Shown here one piece after another: positions 1-7,965 of a DNA stretch of 58,956 bases. The position numbers were made by a program, and so were the translations under genes. Source of the DNA: Guptibacillus hwajinpoensis. Lineage in GTDB: Bacteria > Bacillota > Bacilli > Bacillales > Guptibacillaceae. A model generated the notes under the pieces. The model searched no databases. It was not told the origin of the DNA and saw only the letters and a list, made by a program, of their open reading frames with translations. Position 1 is the stretch's first letter. Each line of letters opens with the position of its first letter. The stretch is taken from NCBI RefSeq assembly GCF_020171785.1, contig NZ_JAIVAE010000018.1, forward strand, positions 1 through 58,956, in the 5' to 3' direction.

Positions 1-31
1 CGTCCTGAGCCAGGATCAAACTCTCCGATAG
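1..31 (-). rRNA. rrs: 16S ribosomal RNA, 5' end only (partial)
   Basis: The complement of these bases reads TATCGGAGAGTTTGATCC followed by TGGCTCAGGACG, the universal start of Bacillus 16S rRNA (primer 27F region). Only about the first 31 nt lie in the window; the gene continues off the left edge. It is the first gene of an rRNA operon whose leader and promoters lie at 32-270. Confidence 0.95.
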
Positions 32-150
32 AAAGCTTAATCTAGCTTTTAAAACAATGTTTTGTTTCCGTAGAAACAACTACTTACATGGCGTTTCGTT
101 CAGTTTTCAAAGAGCAATTCGTTTCTTTCAATGTCGTTTTCAGCGACTTT
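32..150 (-). promoter_or_regulatory. rrn operon leader with boxA antitermination site
   Basis: Transcribed leader of the rRNA operon. The complement of 101-116 reads TGCTCTTTGAAAACTG, matching the boxA-type motif of Bacillus rrn leaders that recruits the Nus antitermination complex. Next to the 16S start the complement contains AAAGCT-AGATTA-AGCTTT, a short hairpin typical of the processing region before mature 16S. No coding capacity is seen. Confidence 0.75.
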
Positions 151-153
151 ATT

Positions 154-183
154 AATGTAACACATTAACTCAGTTGGCGTCAA
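154..183 (-). promoter_or_regulatory. rrn promoter P2 (proximal)
   Basis: Complement: -35 TTGACG (178-183), 18-nt spacer, -10 TACATT (154-159), with TG one base upstream of the -10 (extended -10). It is sited just before the boxA leader, as expected for the proximal promoter of a tandem pair. Confidence 0.6.
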
Positions 184-238
184 CAACTTTTTTTAAATTG
201 TTTTTCGTGTCAACCGCGTTGTTGCGGCGACCTATATA

Positions 239-267
239 AATATACAGGTAGTTTCTCTATTTGACAA
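239..267 (-). promoter_or_regulatory. rrn promoter P1 (distal)
   Basis: Complement: -35 TTGTCA (262-267), 17-nt spacer, -10 TATATT (239-244). Each hexamer matches the sigma-A consensus at 5 of 6 positions. It lies about 85 bp upstream of P2 and only about 14 bp past the stop of the small ORF at 281-505. Confidence 0.6.
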
Positions 268-280
268 GAGGTATTTTAAA

Positions 281-505
281 TTAATTTGAACTTTTTTTCA
301 AAATGCGCACGTACTTCGCTATTTCAGCTTGTGTAGCGGTTCTTTTATAGATCCCTAGTAGAAGTTGATAACGTTCTTCCATCGCTCTTTTGATTAAACC
401 ATCAATCCGACTGTTATCCAAATCTAACAGTAGCTCTTCCATTTCTCGCTTTAGCAAATACTCTATTTCTTTCATTTCTTTAAAGTTAACTAAAAAGCCC
501 ATCAT
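281..505 (-). CDS. Small unknown protein beside the rrn operon (74 aa)
   Basis: I do not recognise a named family. The ORF starts ATG-ATG and is preceded by a good ribosome binding site, GGAAGGAG, 9 nt upstream, which argues for real translation. The product is charged and predicted mostly helical (MKEIEYLLKREMEELLLDLD, then RAMEERYQLLLGIYKR), with no signal peptide, transmembrane segment or Cys motif. It could be a small soluble, possibly self-associating protein. It is divergent from pdaB, with 120 bp between the two starts, and ends just before the rrn promoters with no strong terminator, so its transcript may run into the rRNA operon. Function unknown. Confidence 0.7.
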   Translation of the reverse strand: MMGFLVNFKEMKEIEYLLKREMEELLLDLDNSRIDGLIKRAMEERYQLLLGIYKRTATQAEIAKYVRILKKSSN

Positions 506-625
506 CTAAAACCACTCCTTCCTCACACCAGTATGACCAGGTAATTTGTAGTTTATGTGTATCCGTAACAGTTTGTACATAGTTAAGAAACTTTTCGCAT
601 ATGAATGGGACAAAGGGGGTGCATC

Positions 626-1384
626 ATGAAGTTTTTTTGGATTTGGAATGGAATTAAAATTAAACAAGGCCTTATTATTGTAGCGGCTGCTTTCTTTGCT
701 GCCATTATTCTTTTTGTCGAAGGTGGAGACCTCGCTGTGTTTACAAATAATGATGTTCCGCTCGCCGTGGATCAAGTAAAGAGCGATGATAAACGCCTTG
801 CCTTAACCTTTGACATTAGTTGGGGTGAAACAAAAGCACTGCCGATACTTGAAGAATTGAAACAACACAAAGTTAAAGCATCTTTTTTTATTTCTGGTGC
901 TTGGGCGGAGCGTCATCCTGAAGTAGTCCAACAAATAGCAAAAGACGGCCACGAAATTGGTAACCTTGGTTATCGGTACGAAAACTACACAACCATGAAA
1001 GATGAGGAGATCAAGAAAGATATCATTCGTTCGAGCGAAGCTATAAAAAAAGTAACCGATGAAGAACCACAATTGCTAAGACCACCTAACGGAAACTTCG
1101 ATAAGCGAGTTCTCACGATTTCAGACAAGTTTAACTATACCCTTATTCACTGGAGTCTTGATTCTGAAGATTGGAAAAACCCAGGGGTAGAGAACATCGT
1201 GGAAAATGTAACGAAAAAAATTGACCCAGGTGACATTATTCTTATGCATGCATCCGATTCAGCAAAACAGACGGCAGAAGCTCTTCCAGAAATGATTGCT
1301 GCTTTGAAGAAGAAAGGCTATTCTTTCGCAACGGTGAGTGAACTTGTTTCTAACGCCAACATTAATAGTAAAGAAGTAAAATAA
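626..1384 (+). CDS. pdaB: Sporulation polysaccharide deacetylase-like protein PdaB
   Basis: A 252-residue NodB-fold protein with an N-terminal membrane anchor (about residues 13-36) and a polysaccharide deacetylase domain over most of the rest. ATG 626 is preferred to the upstream in-frame ATG 605 because AAAGGGGGTG precedes it at proper spacing and the N-terminus then begins MKFFWIWN. In B. subtilis PdaB (YbaN) is needed to keep spores viable after late sporulation and is made in the forespore. The motif equivalent to TFDD reads TFDISWG, and the usual metal-binding HxxxH region reads HEIGNLGYRY, so canonical catalytic residues appear replaced. Activity as a deacetylase is therefore uncertain. 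It is one of only two plus-strand genes here, and its position between the rrn operon and kbaA matches B. subtilis. Confidence 0.9.
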   Translation: MKFFWIWNGIKIKQGLIIVAAAFFAAIILFVEGGDLAVFTNNDVPLAVDQVKSDDKRLALTFDISWGETKALPILEELKQHKVKASFFISGAWAERHPEVVQQIAKDGHEIGNLGYRYENYTTMKDEEIKKDIIRSSEAIKKVTDEEPQLLRPPNGNFDKRVLTISDKFNYTLIHWSLDSEDWKNPGVENIVENVTKKIDPGDIILMHASDSAKQTAEALPEMIAALKKKGYSFATVSELVSNANINSKEVK

Positions 1385-1410
1385 GCCGCTTTCCAATTGG
1401 AAAGCGGCTT
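1383..1410. terminator. Bidirectional terminator between pdaB and kbaA
   Basis: A perfect inverted repeat (AAGCCGCTTTCC, loop AATT, then its complement) sits at the pdaB stop and is followed by TTTCGTTT. The convergent kbaA ends at 1415, so one hairpin probably serves both genes. Confidence 0.85.
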
Positions 1411-1414
1411 TCGT

Positions 1415-2017
1415 TTATGCGTCTTTTTGAATTAAACGATGAAGTGTTAGCAATTGCCATACATTACTTACTAAGAGAGGGATCAAAATAAGCCAGAGCC
1501 ATTTTGGATCATTGCTTTGTAGTCCTGGAATCCATTCGAGGATGGTGACAACGACAATAAAGAAAAGAGCTGGGATAAACGCCTGCTTATTTGTTTCTTT
1601 TTGCTTCACATATGCCGTAACAAGTCCGACGGCTAAAAGAAATAACGCAATGAGTATGTAGCTAATCACACTTTCTCCCTCTTCTGCAAAGACCTCATAG
1701 CGGAAATAAACTAAATCAAATAAAGCTACTGCAATCAACACTACCTGGATTGTATTCCAGAGTTTAACTGATTTGAAAATACCAAGACCAAATCGATGAA
1801 TCGTTAAATACGCAAAAAAACCCATCTGACTAATCAAACTAAAGATGCTCGATACTCCTAATAACCAAAGTATGACGATTAGGAACGATAATATTTCTCC
1901 ATTTTTCAGATCTGCCCAGTACTGTGACCAGTCTAAAACAAGACCTGTAAGCATACCAGCTGTTGATCCAATCAGAAGGGTTGTAAAAAATAAATAAACA
2001 AGATTTCTTGTTTTCAA
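1415..2017 (-). CDS. kbaA: KinB-signalling pathway activation protein KbaA
   Basis: A hydrophobic protein of about 200 residues with roughly six transmembrane segments and the family block SQMGFFAYLTIHRFGLGIF near residues 64-82. In B. subtilis KbaA activates the KinB branch of the sporulation phosphorelay. Start choice: GGGGG lies 7 nt before a TTG at 2017 (protein MKTRNLVYLF). A TTG at 2023 is in frame but too close to the ribosome binding site. The gene is convergent with pdaB and divergent from gerD, as in B. subtilis. An extended -10 promoter is visible upstream. Confidence 0.9.
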   Translation of the reverse strand: MKTRNLVYLFFTTLLIGSTAGMLTGLVLDWSQYWADLKNGEILSFLIVILWLLGVSSIFSLISQMGFFAYLTIHRFGLGIFKSVKLWNTIQVVLIAVALFDLVYFRYEVFAEEGESVISYILIALFLLAVGLVTAYVKQKETNKQAFIPALFFIVVVTILEWIPGLQSNDPKWLWLILIPLLVSNVWQLLTLHRLIQKDA

Positions 2018-2057
2018 AATCAAACCCCCGTGAACGTTAATGGTGCTTCTATGTTGA

Positions 2058-2063
2058 ATTGTA
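2058..2063 (-). promoter_or_regulatory. Putative kbaA promoter (extended -10)
   Basis: Complement reads TTGGTACAAT: a TACAAT -10 with TG at the extended position. The -35 17 nt upstream is poor (TGGCAA). It is the best promoter match in the kbaA-gerD divergent region. Confidence 0.4.
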
Positions 2064-2104
2064 CCAATGCCACTTTTAAATTGCCACCCTTCCTTTATTC
2101 ACCG

Positions 2105-2134
2105 GGTATAAATTCACAGTTTCGCCTAATATTA
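2105..2134 (+). promoter_or_regulatory. Putative forespore (sigma-G-like) promoter of gerD
   Basis: GGTATA (2105-2110), 17-nt spacer, AATATTA (2128-2134). This resembles the sigma-G pattern (TGMATA / CATWMTA) imperfectly. Assignment rests partly on knowledge that gerD is a sigma-G gene in B. subtilis; no good sigma-A promoter is seen. Confidence 0.35.
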
Positions 2135-2166
2135 AGAATAAGATTTTGAGAAAGGAGCGCATCTAT

Positions 2167-2796
2167 ATGTATCAGCGTTTCAAACTACTCACACTATGCT
2201 TCGTTATTCTTCTGATGGCAGGATGTGCCACAGGTTCTGCTGAAGGATCTCAAGCCAATTATGAAGAAACGAAGAAAATGCTTGTCGATCTTCTGAAGTC
2301 GGACGAAGGCAAGAAAGCCATTCAAGAAGTACTGTCAGACGCAGAAATAAAGAAACAACTTGTTATGGAACAACCATTTGTGAAAGAAACCATACAAAAG
2401 GTGCTTACAACTGAAGAAGGAAAAGCATACTGGCAGGAAATGTTGAAAGACCCTACTTTCGTTGAAAACTTTGCTAAAAACATTCAGGAAGAGAATAAGG
2501 AATTGTTCAAATCCCTGATGGATGATCCTGACTTTCAGGAAAAGATGATGGATCTATTGCAAGATCCAGTCATGGAAAAGCACTATTTACAACTCCTTGA
2601 AAGCAACCAATCGCGCCAACAAATCAAAGACTTGATTTCCGAAACTTTTGAAAGCCCATTATTCCAAGCTAAGATTCAGGAGATGCTTACAGGAATTACG
2701 TCAGAGCAACTGAAATCTTCCGGTGGTGGTAAGGAAGAAGGCAATGGTAATTCTGATTCAAAGAATGGAGAGAGCTCAAATACTGGACAGGAATAG
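2167..2796 (+). CDS. gerD: Spore germination lipoprotein GerD
   Basis: A 209-residue lipoprotein: signal peptide followed by the lipobox LMAGC, giving a lipidated Cys near residue 19, then a helical, charged body and a Gly/Ser/Asn-rich tail. ATG 2167 is chosen because AAGGAG lies 9 nt upstream; the longer in-frame TTG at 2146 would bury that site. GerD is required in Bacillus for rapid nutrient germination and for clustering germinant receptors in the spore inner membrane. The low-complexity tail makes it somewhat longer than the roughly 185-residue B. subtilis protein. Location between kbaA and salA supports the call. Confidence 0.93.
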   Translation: MYQRFKLLTLCFVILLMAGCATGSAEGSQANYEETKKMLVDLLKSDEGKKAIQEVLSDAEIKKQLVMEQPFVKETIQKVLTTEEGKAYWQEMLKDPTFVENFAKNIQEENKELFKSLMDDPDFQEKMMDLLQDPVMEKHYLQLLESNQSRQQIKDLISETFESPLFQAKIQEMLTGITSEQLKSSGGGKEEGNGNSDSKNGESSNTGQE

Positions 2797-2807
2797 CCAA
2801 ACGAAAG

Positions 2808-2843
2808 GAAAGGACATGCCACAAGGCACGTCCTTTCTTTTTA
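2808..2843. terminator. Terminator between gerD and salA
   Basis: Stem AAAGGACATGCC / GGCACGTCCTTT with loop ACAA, followed on the plus strand by CTTTTTATT. It lies between the convergent gerD and salA stops and may work in both directions. Confidence 0.85.
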
Positions 2844-3875
2844 TTCTGCAGTTCTTTTGATAATCTCATTAGCAATTTGGAGGTACTGCATGCCAATCGG
2901 ATGTTCTTCTTGGTAAACAGAAGGAGCAAATTCAGCTTCATCGAAGTCTGGTTGCCCGAGAGGAAGTCTGCCAAGAATATCAGTAGATAATTCTGAAGCT
3001 AACTTATCTCCGCCACCCTGACCAAATACATACTCTCTCTCACCAGTGACTTTGCTTTCAAAATAAGACATGTTTTCCACGACGCCAAGGACTTCATGTT
3101 TCGTCTTAAGCGCCATTGCACCCGCTCGAGCTGCAACGAAAGCAGCCGTTGCATGCGGTGTTGTTACAATGATCTCTTTTGAAGCAGGAAGCATCGTATG
3201 AACATCCAGCGCCACATCACCTGTTCCAGGTGGTAAATCAAGTAGAAGGTAATCTAGTTCTCCCCAATCAACTTCACTAAAGAAGTTATTTAACATTTTC
3301 CCAAGCATCGGCCCGCGCCAAATAACAGGAGCATTATCTTCTACAAAGAAGGCCATCGACATCACTTTAACGCCAAAACGCTCAACGGGGTAGATTTTTT
3401 CATTTTCTACTTTTGGCCTCGTTTCAATTCCCATCATATCCGGAACGCTAAATCCGTAAATATCCGCATCAATAATACCAACTTTTTTTCCGAGACGGGC
3501 AAGTGACGTTGCAAGGTTTACTGTAACCGTTGATTTCCCTACTCCACCTTTACCACTTGCTACCGCAATAAACTGTGTTTTACTTTCTGGAGAAAGCAAT
3601 GGAGGAAGGTCAGGATTAGCTGAAGTTCCCTCAGGAAGTTCTTCGTCTGCTAATTGTTCAAATCGTAACCCAACAGACTCCGCTCCAGCGCCTTTTAGCG
3701 TGGTGACAATTTCCTGCTGAACCTTCATTTGCTCAGCTGATTCCGTTTGAGCAAGGGCTACCTTCACACTGACATAGCCTTCCTTCGTTTTCACATCACG
3801 AATCGTGATACTTTTATGTAAAATAGGATCTTGCACCTTTTGTAGTAATTCAACGACCTGATCTTTCGTTAACAT
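2841..3875 (-). CDS. salA: Mrp/NBP35-family P-loop ATPase SalA
   Basis: A 344-residue protein: N-terminal DUF59/MIP18-like domain (about residues 1-80), then a Mrp-type ATPase with Walker A GKGGVGKS and the block DLPPGTGDVALDV. In B. subtilis SalA (YbaL) represses scoC and so promotes exoprotease production. Mrp relatives elsewhere are iron-sulfur carriers, so a cluster role cannot be excluded, although no paired CxxC is obvious at the C-terminus. Start: ATG 3875 follows AAGGTGGTG; the longer frame upstream has no ribosome binding site. Confidence 0.92.
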   Translation of the reverse strand: MLTKDQVVELLQKVQDPILHKSITIRDVKTKEGYVSVKVALAQTESAEQMKVQQEIVTTLKGAGAESVGLRFEQLADEELPEGTSANPDLPPLLSPESKTQFIAVASGKGGVGKSTVTVNLATSLARLGKKVGIIDADIYGFSVPDMMGIETRPKVENEKIYPVERFGVKVMSMAFFVEDNAPVIWRGPMLGKMLNNFFSEVDWGELDYLLLDLPPGTGDVALDVHTMLPASKEIIVTTPHATAAFVAARAGAMALKTKHEVLGVVENMSYFESKVTGEREYVFGQGGGDKLASELSTDILGRLPLGQPDFDEAEFAPSVYQEEHPIGMQYLQIANEIIKRTAE

Positions 3876-3911
3876 GGAGGCACCACCTTCTCTGAATTCG
3901 ATTACATTGCT

Positions 3912-3941
3912 AGTATAACATATCATTCAGAGAGTTTTGAC
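3912..3941 (-). promoter_or_regulatory. Putative salA promoter
   Basis: Complement has TATACT (3912-3917) as -10 and a weak -35 (TCAAAA) 17 nt upstream. The start point would lie about 30 nt before the salA start codon. Confidence 0.4.
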
Positions 3942-3980
3942 TACGGTGCTTCACGTGAAATGCATGAACTTTAAATACCT

Positions 3981-4019
3981 AAACGAGTCAGTACTTATTC
4001 TTCTGGCACTGACTCGTTT
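3981..4019 (-). terminator. Terminator overlapping the 3' end of cwlD
   Basis: A perfect 12-bp inverted repeat (AAACGAGTCAGT and its complement) with a 15-nt loop. The cwlD stop codon (3995-3997) sits in the loop, so one arm encodes the C-terminus. Downstream sequence is T-rich but interrupted, so the terminator is moderate. Confidence 0.65.
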
Positions 4020-4708
4020 GTCGCATAGCGAATAATCCCTTGATAAATTGAAGCGGCTACTTTGTTCTGATAGGTATCCGTATTCAATAGTTCTCTCTCC
4101 GAGGGATTTGAAAGGAATCCTACCTCAACAAGAGATCCTGGAATTTCAGCTTCTCGAAGCAAATAGACACTGTCCATATTCTTAGCGAGTCGATTGGTAT
4201 TTTCTAAATTCCGTTTAATTTCATCTTGAATAAAACGAGATAATGCCTCGCTTTCTTTATTTACAGGATTATAAAAAGTTTGGGCGCCACTCCATTGAGA
4301 CGATGGAATTGCATTTAAATGAATACTAACAAAAAAATGATGGCTTCCTTCGTTAATAAGCTCAACCCGATTTCTTAAATCTTCAGCTTTTCGATTGCTT
4401 AGTCCTTTCGTTCCTTCAGATGCTAAATCCGTATCCGTCTCCCTCGTCATAATAACAAGTGCTCCTGCTTCCTGAAGATAGTCCCTTAGCTTTAGAGATA
4501 TTTTAAGTGCAATGTCTTTTTCAACAACATTATCACCTACCGCTCCTCCATCAGCGCCTCCGTGACCTGGATCAATCACAATAACCTGACCTGATAAAGG
4601 TAGATGCCAGGCATCCCATGAAGAATCAATCGCAAATTTGTAATTAATAATAAATAGCAGCACGATAATACCAGTGGCAACGCCAAATCGCTTATACCAC
4701 TTCTTCAT
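3995..4708 (-). CDS. cwlD: N-acetylmuramoyl-L-alanine amidase CwlD
   Basis: A 237-residue protein with an N-terminal transmembrane helix (about residues 9-26) and an Amidase_3 catalytic domain. Zinc-ligand motifs are visible: VIDPGHGGADGG, the Glu in VVEKDIALK, and VSIHLNA. The catalytic Glu is in EVGFLSNPSE near the C-terminus. In Bacillus CwlD, acting with PdaA, makes muramic-delta-lactam in the spore cortex, the mark recognised by germination lytic enzymes. It lies between ybaK and salA as in B. subtilis. The ribosome binding site is AGGGGCGGTG, 10 nt before ATG. Confidence 0.93.
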   Translation of the reverse strand: MKKWYKRFGVATGIIVLLFIINYKFAIDSSWDAWHLPLSGQVIVIDPGHGGADGGAVGDNVVEKDIALKISLKLRDYLQEAGALVIMTRETDTDLASEGTKGLSNRKAEDLRNRVELINEGSHHFFVSIHLNAIPSSQWSGAQTFYNPVNKESEALSRFIQDEIKRNLENTNRLAKNMDSVYLLREAEIPGSLVEVGFLSNPSERELLNTDTYQNKVAASIYQGIIRYATNESVPEE

Positions 4709-4789
4709 TCTTTTCCAACACCGCCCCTTATTTTGTCCTACATTATCTATATGGGACAGGTGAAGGAATTAGTCATCAAAATTTATGGA

Positions 4790-5227
4790 TTACTGCAAGC
4801 GGAGACGACGTCTCATCATCCCTTTTTCACACCCTGCTTTCCACCAACTTGAAACAAAAACATCACACGTAATTTGTAAGGACTCTTCATACCCCTCTGA
4901 CGTTTTCCAAAAAAGCCAATAGTCAAAGAGAGCTTCGATGAGCGCTTTCTCCAATTTAAAACAACGCTTATGGACCATCGTCATAGATTCTCCATAATAG
5001 GAGAACTTGCTATACTCTGCGCCTAGCAAATACGCTTCAATCGCAATATCCATACAAACATTCTCAACATCTCCTTTATAGAGAATAGCCTCAGAGAAAA
5101 ATGGAGAAAACATATCTCTAATGTTATCAGATAGCTCTTTCAGCGATATTTCGATTAAAACCCTTCGTTCGAATTCAAGGCGCTTATGACGCTGACGTTC
5201 TTTGAATACGGTAATCACATTGTTCAT
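4790..5227 (-). CDS. ybaK: YbaK-like protein (DUF2521 family)
   Basis: A protein of about 145 residues that I assign to the Bacillus YbaK/DUF2521 group from length, position between rpsI and cwlD, and general sequence character. It is soluble with no signal peptide; features include acidic and aromatic helices and a basic C-terminus (GMMRRRLRLQ). Function is unknown. Start is set at ATG 5227 (MNNVITVF), preceded by GAGGATGGG. The frame extends to a TTG at 5269, but that start has no ribosome binding site. Confidence 0.75.
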   Translation of the reverse strand: MNNVITVFKERQRHKRLEFERRVLIEISLKELSDNIRDMFSPFFSEAILYKGDVENVCMDIAIEAYLLGAEYSKFSYYGESMTMVHKRCFKLEKALIEALFDYWLFWKTSEGYEESLQITCDVFVSSWWKAGCEKGMMRRRLRLQ

Positions 5228-5353
5228 CTCACCCATCCTCTCGACTCGTTTGCTTTTAGTCTCACTCAAGCATCAGGGAGTATACGAATCGAGAACTGGT
5301 AATTCCTTCAGTTTGTAGAACCTCATTCCGATTCCTCATGTCAAAAACAACAC

Positions 5354-5385
5354 AAAAAAACCTCCGGCTGGAAGCCAGAGGTTTT
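5354..5385 (-). terminator. Terminator after rpsI
   Basis: Complement: AAAACCTCTGGC, loop TTCCA, then GCCGGAGG followed by seven Ts. It lies just past the rpsI stop and closes the rplM-rpsI transcript. Confidence 0.9.
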
Positions 5386-5396
5386 GAAAAAACAAA

Positions 5397-5789
5397 TTAA
5401 CGTTTTGAGAACTGAGGTGCACGACGTGCTGCTTTAAGACCGTATTTTTTACGTTCTTTCATACGAGCATCACGAGTTAGGAAGCCAGCGCTCTTAAGTG
5501 TTGCGCGTGATTCCGGATCAGCTTGTAGAAGTGCACGAGCGATACCGTGACGGATCGCGCCTGCTTGTCCAGTGAATCCACCACCGCTAACATTTACGAA
5601 AATATCGTAAGTGCCTTCAGTGCCAGTTTCAACTAGTGGTTGCTTAGAGATAAGCTTAAGTGTTTCTAGATCGAAATAGTCATCGATCTCACGGTTGTTA
5701 ATAACCATACGTCCGTTACCAGGAAGTAAACGTACGCGTGCTACAGAGTGTTTACGTCGGCCAGTGCCGTTGTATTGTACTTGTGCCAA
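5397..5789 (-). CDS. rpsI: 30S ribosomal protein S9
   Basis: A 130-residue protein with the S9 hallmarks [17 protein letters not shown] at the N-terminus and the basic C-terminal tail [17 protein letters not shown], whose last residues reach toward the P-site tRNA. It follows rplM by 19 bp with its own ribosome binding site and is followed directly by a terminator. Confidence 0.98.
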   Translation of the reverse strand: MAQVQYNGTGRRKHSVARVRLLPGNGRMVINNREIDDYFDLETLKLISKQPLVETGTEGTYDIFVNVSGGGFTGQAGAIRHGIARALLQADPESRATLKSAGFLTRDARMKERKKYGLKAARRAPQFSKR

Positions 5790-5808
5790 GTTGATTCCCT
5801 CCTTTTAA

Positions 5809-6246
5809 TTATCCTCTTAGTTCGTATTTTTCAGGCTGTTGAGCCTGGTGATTGTGCTCGCTACCAGCGAATACATGAAGCTTTTTAATCATTTGACGAC
5901 CAAGGCTGTTCTTTGGAAGCATACCTTTGATTGCAAGTTCAAGCATTTGCTCAGAACGGTTAGTACGCATTTCAAGAGCATTTCTTGATTTCAAACCACC
6001 TGGGTGTCCACTATGACGGTAGTACATCTTGTCATTAAGTTTGTTACCAGTTAGTTCAATTTTCTCAGCGTTAAGGATGATCACATGATCACCAGTGTCA
6101 ACGTGAGGTGTGAAAGTTACTTTATTTTTACCGCGTAGGATCGCTGCTACTTCACTAGCAAGACGGCCAAGTGTTTGACCTTCAGCATCAACGATGTACC
6201 ATTTGCGCTCGACTTCGTGGCCTTTAGCCATAAATGTTGTACGCAT
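5809..6246 (-). CDS. rplM: 50S ribosomal protein L13
   Basis: A 145-residue protein beginning [16 protein letters not shown] and containing [13 protein letters not shown], typical of L13. ATG 6246 is the start because AGGAGG precedes it and the length matches the family; an upstream in-frame codon at 6267 would place the Shine-Dalgarno inside the gene. It is first in a two-gene operon with rpsI, with its own promoter and a leader of about 110 nt. Confidence 0.98.
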   Translation of the reverse strand: MRTTFMAKGHEVERKWYIVDAEGQTLGRLASEVAAILRGKNKVTFTPHVDTGDHVIILNAEKIELTGNKLNDKMYYRHSGHPGGLKSRNALEMRTNRSEQMLELAIKGMLPKNSLGRQMIKKLHVFAGSEHNHQAQQPEKYELRG

Positions 6247-6356
6247 GAGTTTCCCTCCTAAAATCAATCCAATTTATTTTAAAACTACCACAGAATATTC
6301 ATTGTCAGTTGTCAGTCAGATTTCTAAATCCGGGGCAAGTGGATGTAGAAATACCA
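6247..6356 (-). promoter_or_regulatory. Candidate L13 leader (5' UTR of rplM)
   Basis: A leader of about 110 nt between the promoter start point and rplM. Its complement holds an imperfect repeat CTGACTGACAACTGAC and AU-rich stems. An autoregulatory L13 leader is known in Bacillus at this position; I assign it by position, not by confirmed structure. Confidence 0.45.
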
Positions 6357-6362
6357 AAGAAT

Positions 6363-6391
6363 ATCTTATAATATTGGGAGACAAATGTCAA
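6363..6391 (-). promoter_or_regulatory. rplM-rpsI promoter
   Basis: Complement: perfect -35 TTGACA (6386-6391), 17-nt spacer, -10 TAAGAT (6363-6368). Lies between truA and rplM. Confidence 0.8.
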
Positions 6392-6416
6392 GTGTTTGAT
6401 AACTTTCTTTCGTTTT

Positions 6417-7157
6417 TTAAGAATAAGAGACTTTCCATAAATAGAGGCCATGGGGAGGAGCCGTTTTTCCTGCCTTGTTTCGATCCTTTGCTTCAAGGAT
6501 CCTCGGAATGTCATCAGCTGAACGGCGGCCTTTTCCAATCTCAAACAACGTGCCCATTAGAATGCGGACCATATTATATAGAAATCCGCTCCCTTCGAAC
6601 GTAAAAACAAGTTCATCTTGCACTTGCTCAATCTCAATTCGATAGATCGTCCTTACTTTATTCTTCACATCTGTCTTACTAGCACAAAAAGATGTGAAGT
6701 CATGCTCACCACTAAGATAAGCAGCTGCACGCTTCATCTCCATGATATCAAGCGTCTGTGGCTCATGCACCGCATAGTTTCTTCTAAAAACGTCAACCGC
6801 TACACGATTGTGCACCCGATACTGGTAGGTTTTTCGAACAACGTCATATCTGGCATGAAAATCACTTGATACAGCTTCTGAATGCAAAACCCTCACGTCA
6901 TCAGGAAGCTGCGCATTTAACGCTTTCGTCCAATTTTCAAGAGGAATCGACAGGGTTGTATCAAAATGAATCACCTGACCAAATGCATGCACCCTTGCGT
7001 CTGTTCTTCCAGAACCAGTAACCTGGACAGCTTCACCTTTGTGCATTTGCTTTAAGGCACGCTGCAGTTCCTCCTGAACGGTACGTCCATTTGGCTGCAC
7101 CTGATAACCATTAAAAGCTGTCCCATCGTAAGTGAGCGTCATTTTTATACGTTGCAT
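6417..7157 (-). CDS. truA: tRNA pseudouridine(38-40) synthase TruA
   Basis: A 246-residue pseudouridine synthase acting on the anticodon arm of tRNAs. The catalytic Asp is in SGRTDARVHAFGQ (about residue 53). The family motif is usually GRTDAGVHA, so the Arg after Ala is unusual, though the catalytic Asp is kept. The C-terminal GSGFLYNMVRILMGTL is typical. ATG 7157 is preferred over the adjacent GTG 7160; GGAGAG lies upstream. It follows ecfT by 13 bp, the last gene of the ecfA1-ecfA2-ecfT-truA cluster. Confidence 0.95.
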   Translation of the reverse strand: MQRIKMTLTYDGTAFNGYQVQPNGRTVQEELQRALKQMHKGEAVQVTGSGRTDARVHAFGQVIHFDTTLSIPLENWTKALNAQLPDDVRVLHSEAVSSDFHARYDVVRKTYQYRVHNRVAVDVFRRNYAVHEPQTLDIMEMKRAAAYLSGEHDFTSFCASKTDVKNKVRTIYRIEIEQVQDELVFTFEGSGFLYNMVRILMGTLFEIGKGRRSADDIPRILEAKDRNKAGKTAPPHGLYLWKVSYS

Positions 7158-7170
7158 CACACATTCTCTC

Positions 7171-7965
7171 CTAACTTCTTAGCAGTAGTAAACTAATACA
7201 GAGCAGGAGAAGAATCACAAATAGGGTAGTATCTTTTCCAGACCATTTTAGTAAACGTATGCTCGTTCTACCCTCTCCGCCACGGTAACCTCTCGCTTCC
7301 ATCGCCATAGCAAGATCTTCTGCTCTTTTGAACGCACTAACAAAGAGTGGTACAAGAAGTGGCACGATGCTTTTCAAACGTTCTTTAATCGGACCGCTTG
7401 AGAATTGGGCACCACGGGCAGATTGAGCTTTCATGATCTTCTCCGTCTCTTCCAGAAGGGTAGGAATGAACCTTAGCGCGATCGACATCATCAGGGCAAA
7501 TTCATGAACTGGTAAGCCCACTTTTTTCATTGGGCCAAGCAACGTTTCAATCCCTACCGTAATATCAATTGGTGTCGTAGTTAGCGTTAAGAGTGACGTA
7601 ATCATAATTAAAAACAATAAACGAAGCGAGATAAAAACCCCCTGCTTCACTCCACCTTCATATATTTCAAGAAATCCCCAATCAAATAGCAACGGCCCTT
7701 CCTTCGTTAAAAATACATGAAGGAGAAACGTTAGGATGATAACGAGCAAAATGGGCTTTAGACCATTATAAATATAGCGAAGAGGTAGTCGAGAGACAAA
7801 AATCGCCAGTAAGGTAAAAGCACCAAGCAAAGCATAGGTAATCCAATTGTTCGCTAAAAAGACGATAATGACAAAAAGAAACGCAGTTATAAGCTTAGCT
7901 CTCGGATCAAGTTTATGAATAAAGGATTGTCCCGGTACGTATTGTCCAATAATGATATTTTGCAT
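7171..7965 (-). CDS. ecfT: ECF transporter transmembrane protein EcfT
   Basis: A 264-residue membrane protein with about five to six transmembrane helices and the two cytoplasmic Ala-Arg-Gly motifs diagnostic of EcfT ([11 protein letters not shown] and [12 protein letters not shown]). These couple to grooves in the EcfA ATPases. It forms the shared energizing module that docks interchangeable substrate-binding S components for vitamin uptake; none is encoded here. Its start overlaps the ecfA2 stop (TAATG), indicating translational coupling. Confidence 0.95.
   Translation of the reverse strand: MQNIIIGQYVPGQSFIHKLDPRAKLITAFLFVIIVFLANNWITYALLGAFTLLAIFVSRLPLRYIYNGLKPILLVIILTFLLHVFLTKEGPLLFDWGFLEIYEGGVKQGVFISLRLLFLIMITSLLTLTTTPIDITVGIETLLGPMKKVGLPVHEFALMMSIALRFIPTLLEETEKIMKAQSARGAQFSSGPIKERLKSIVPLLVPLFVSAFKRAEDLAMAMEARGYRGGEGRTSIRLLKWSGKDTTLFVILLLLCISLLLLRS

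Noticed and set aside
208-213. Third TTGACA-like box in the rrn promoter region
   Set aside because: Perfect -35 hexamer on the complement but no acceptable -10 at 15-19 nt; not called a promoter.
506-775. 89-codon minus-strand ORF across the pdaB start
   Set aside because: Overlaps the divergent intergenic region and the pdaB coding sequence; no ribosome binding site and unrecognisable product.
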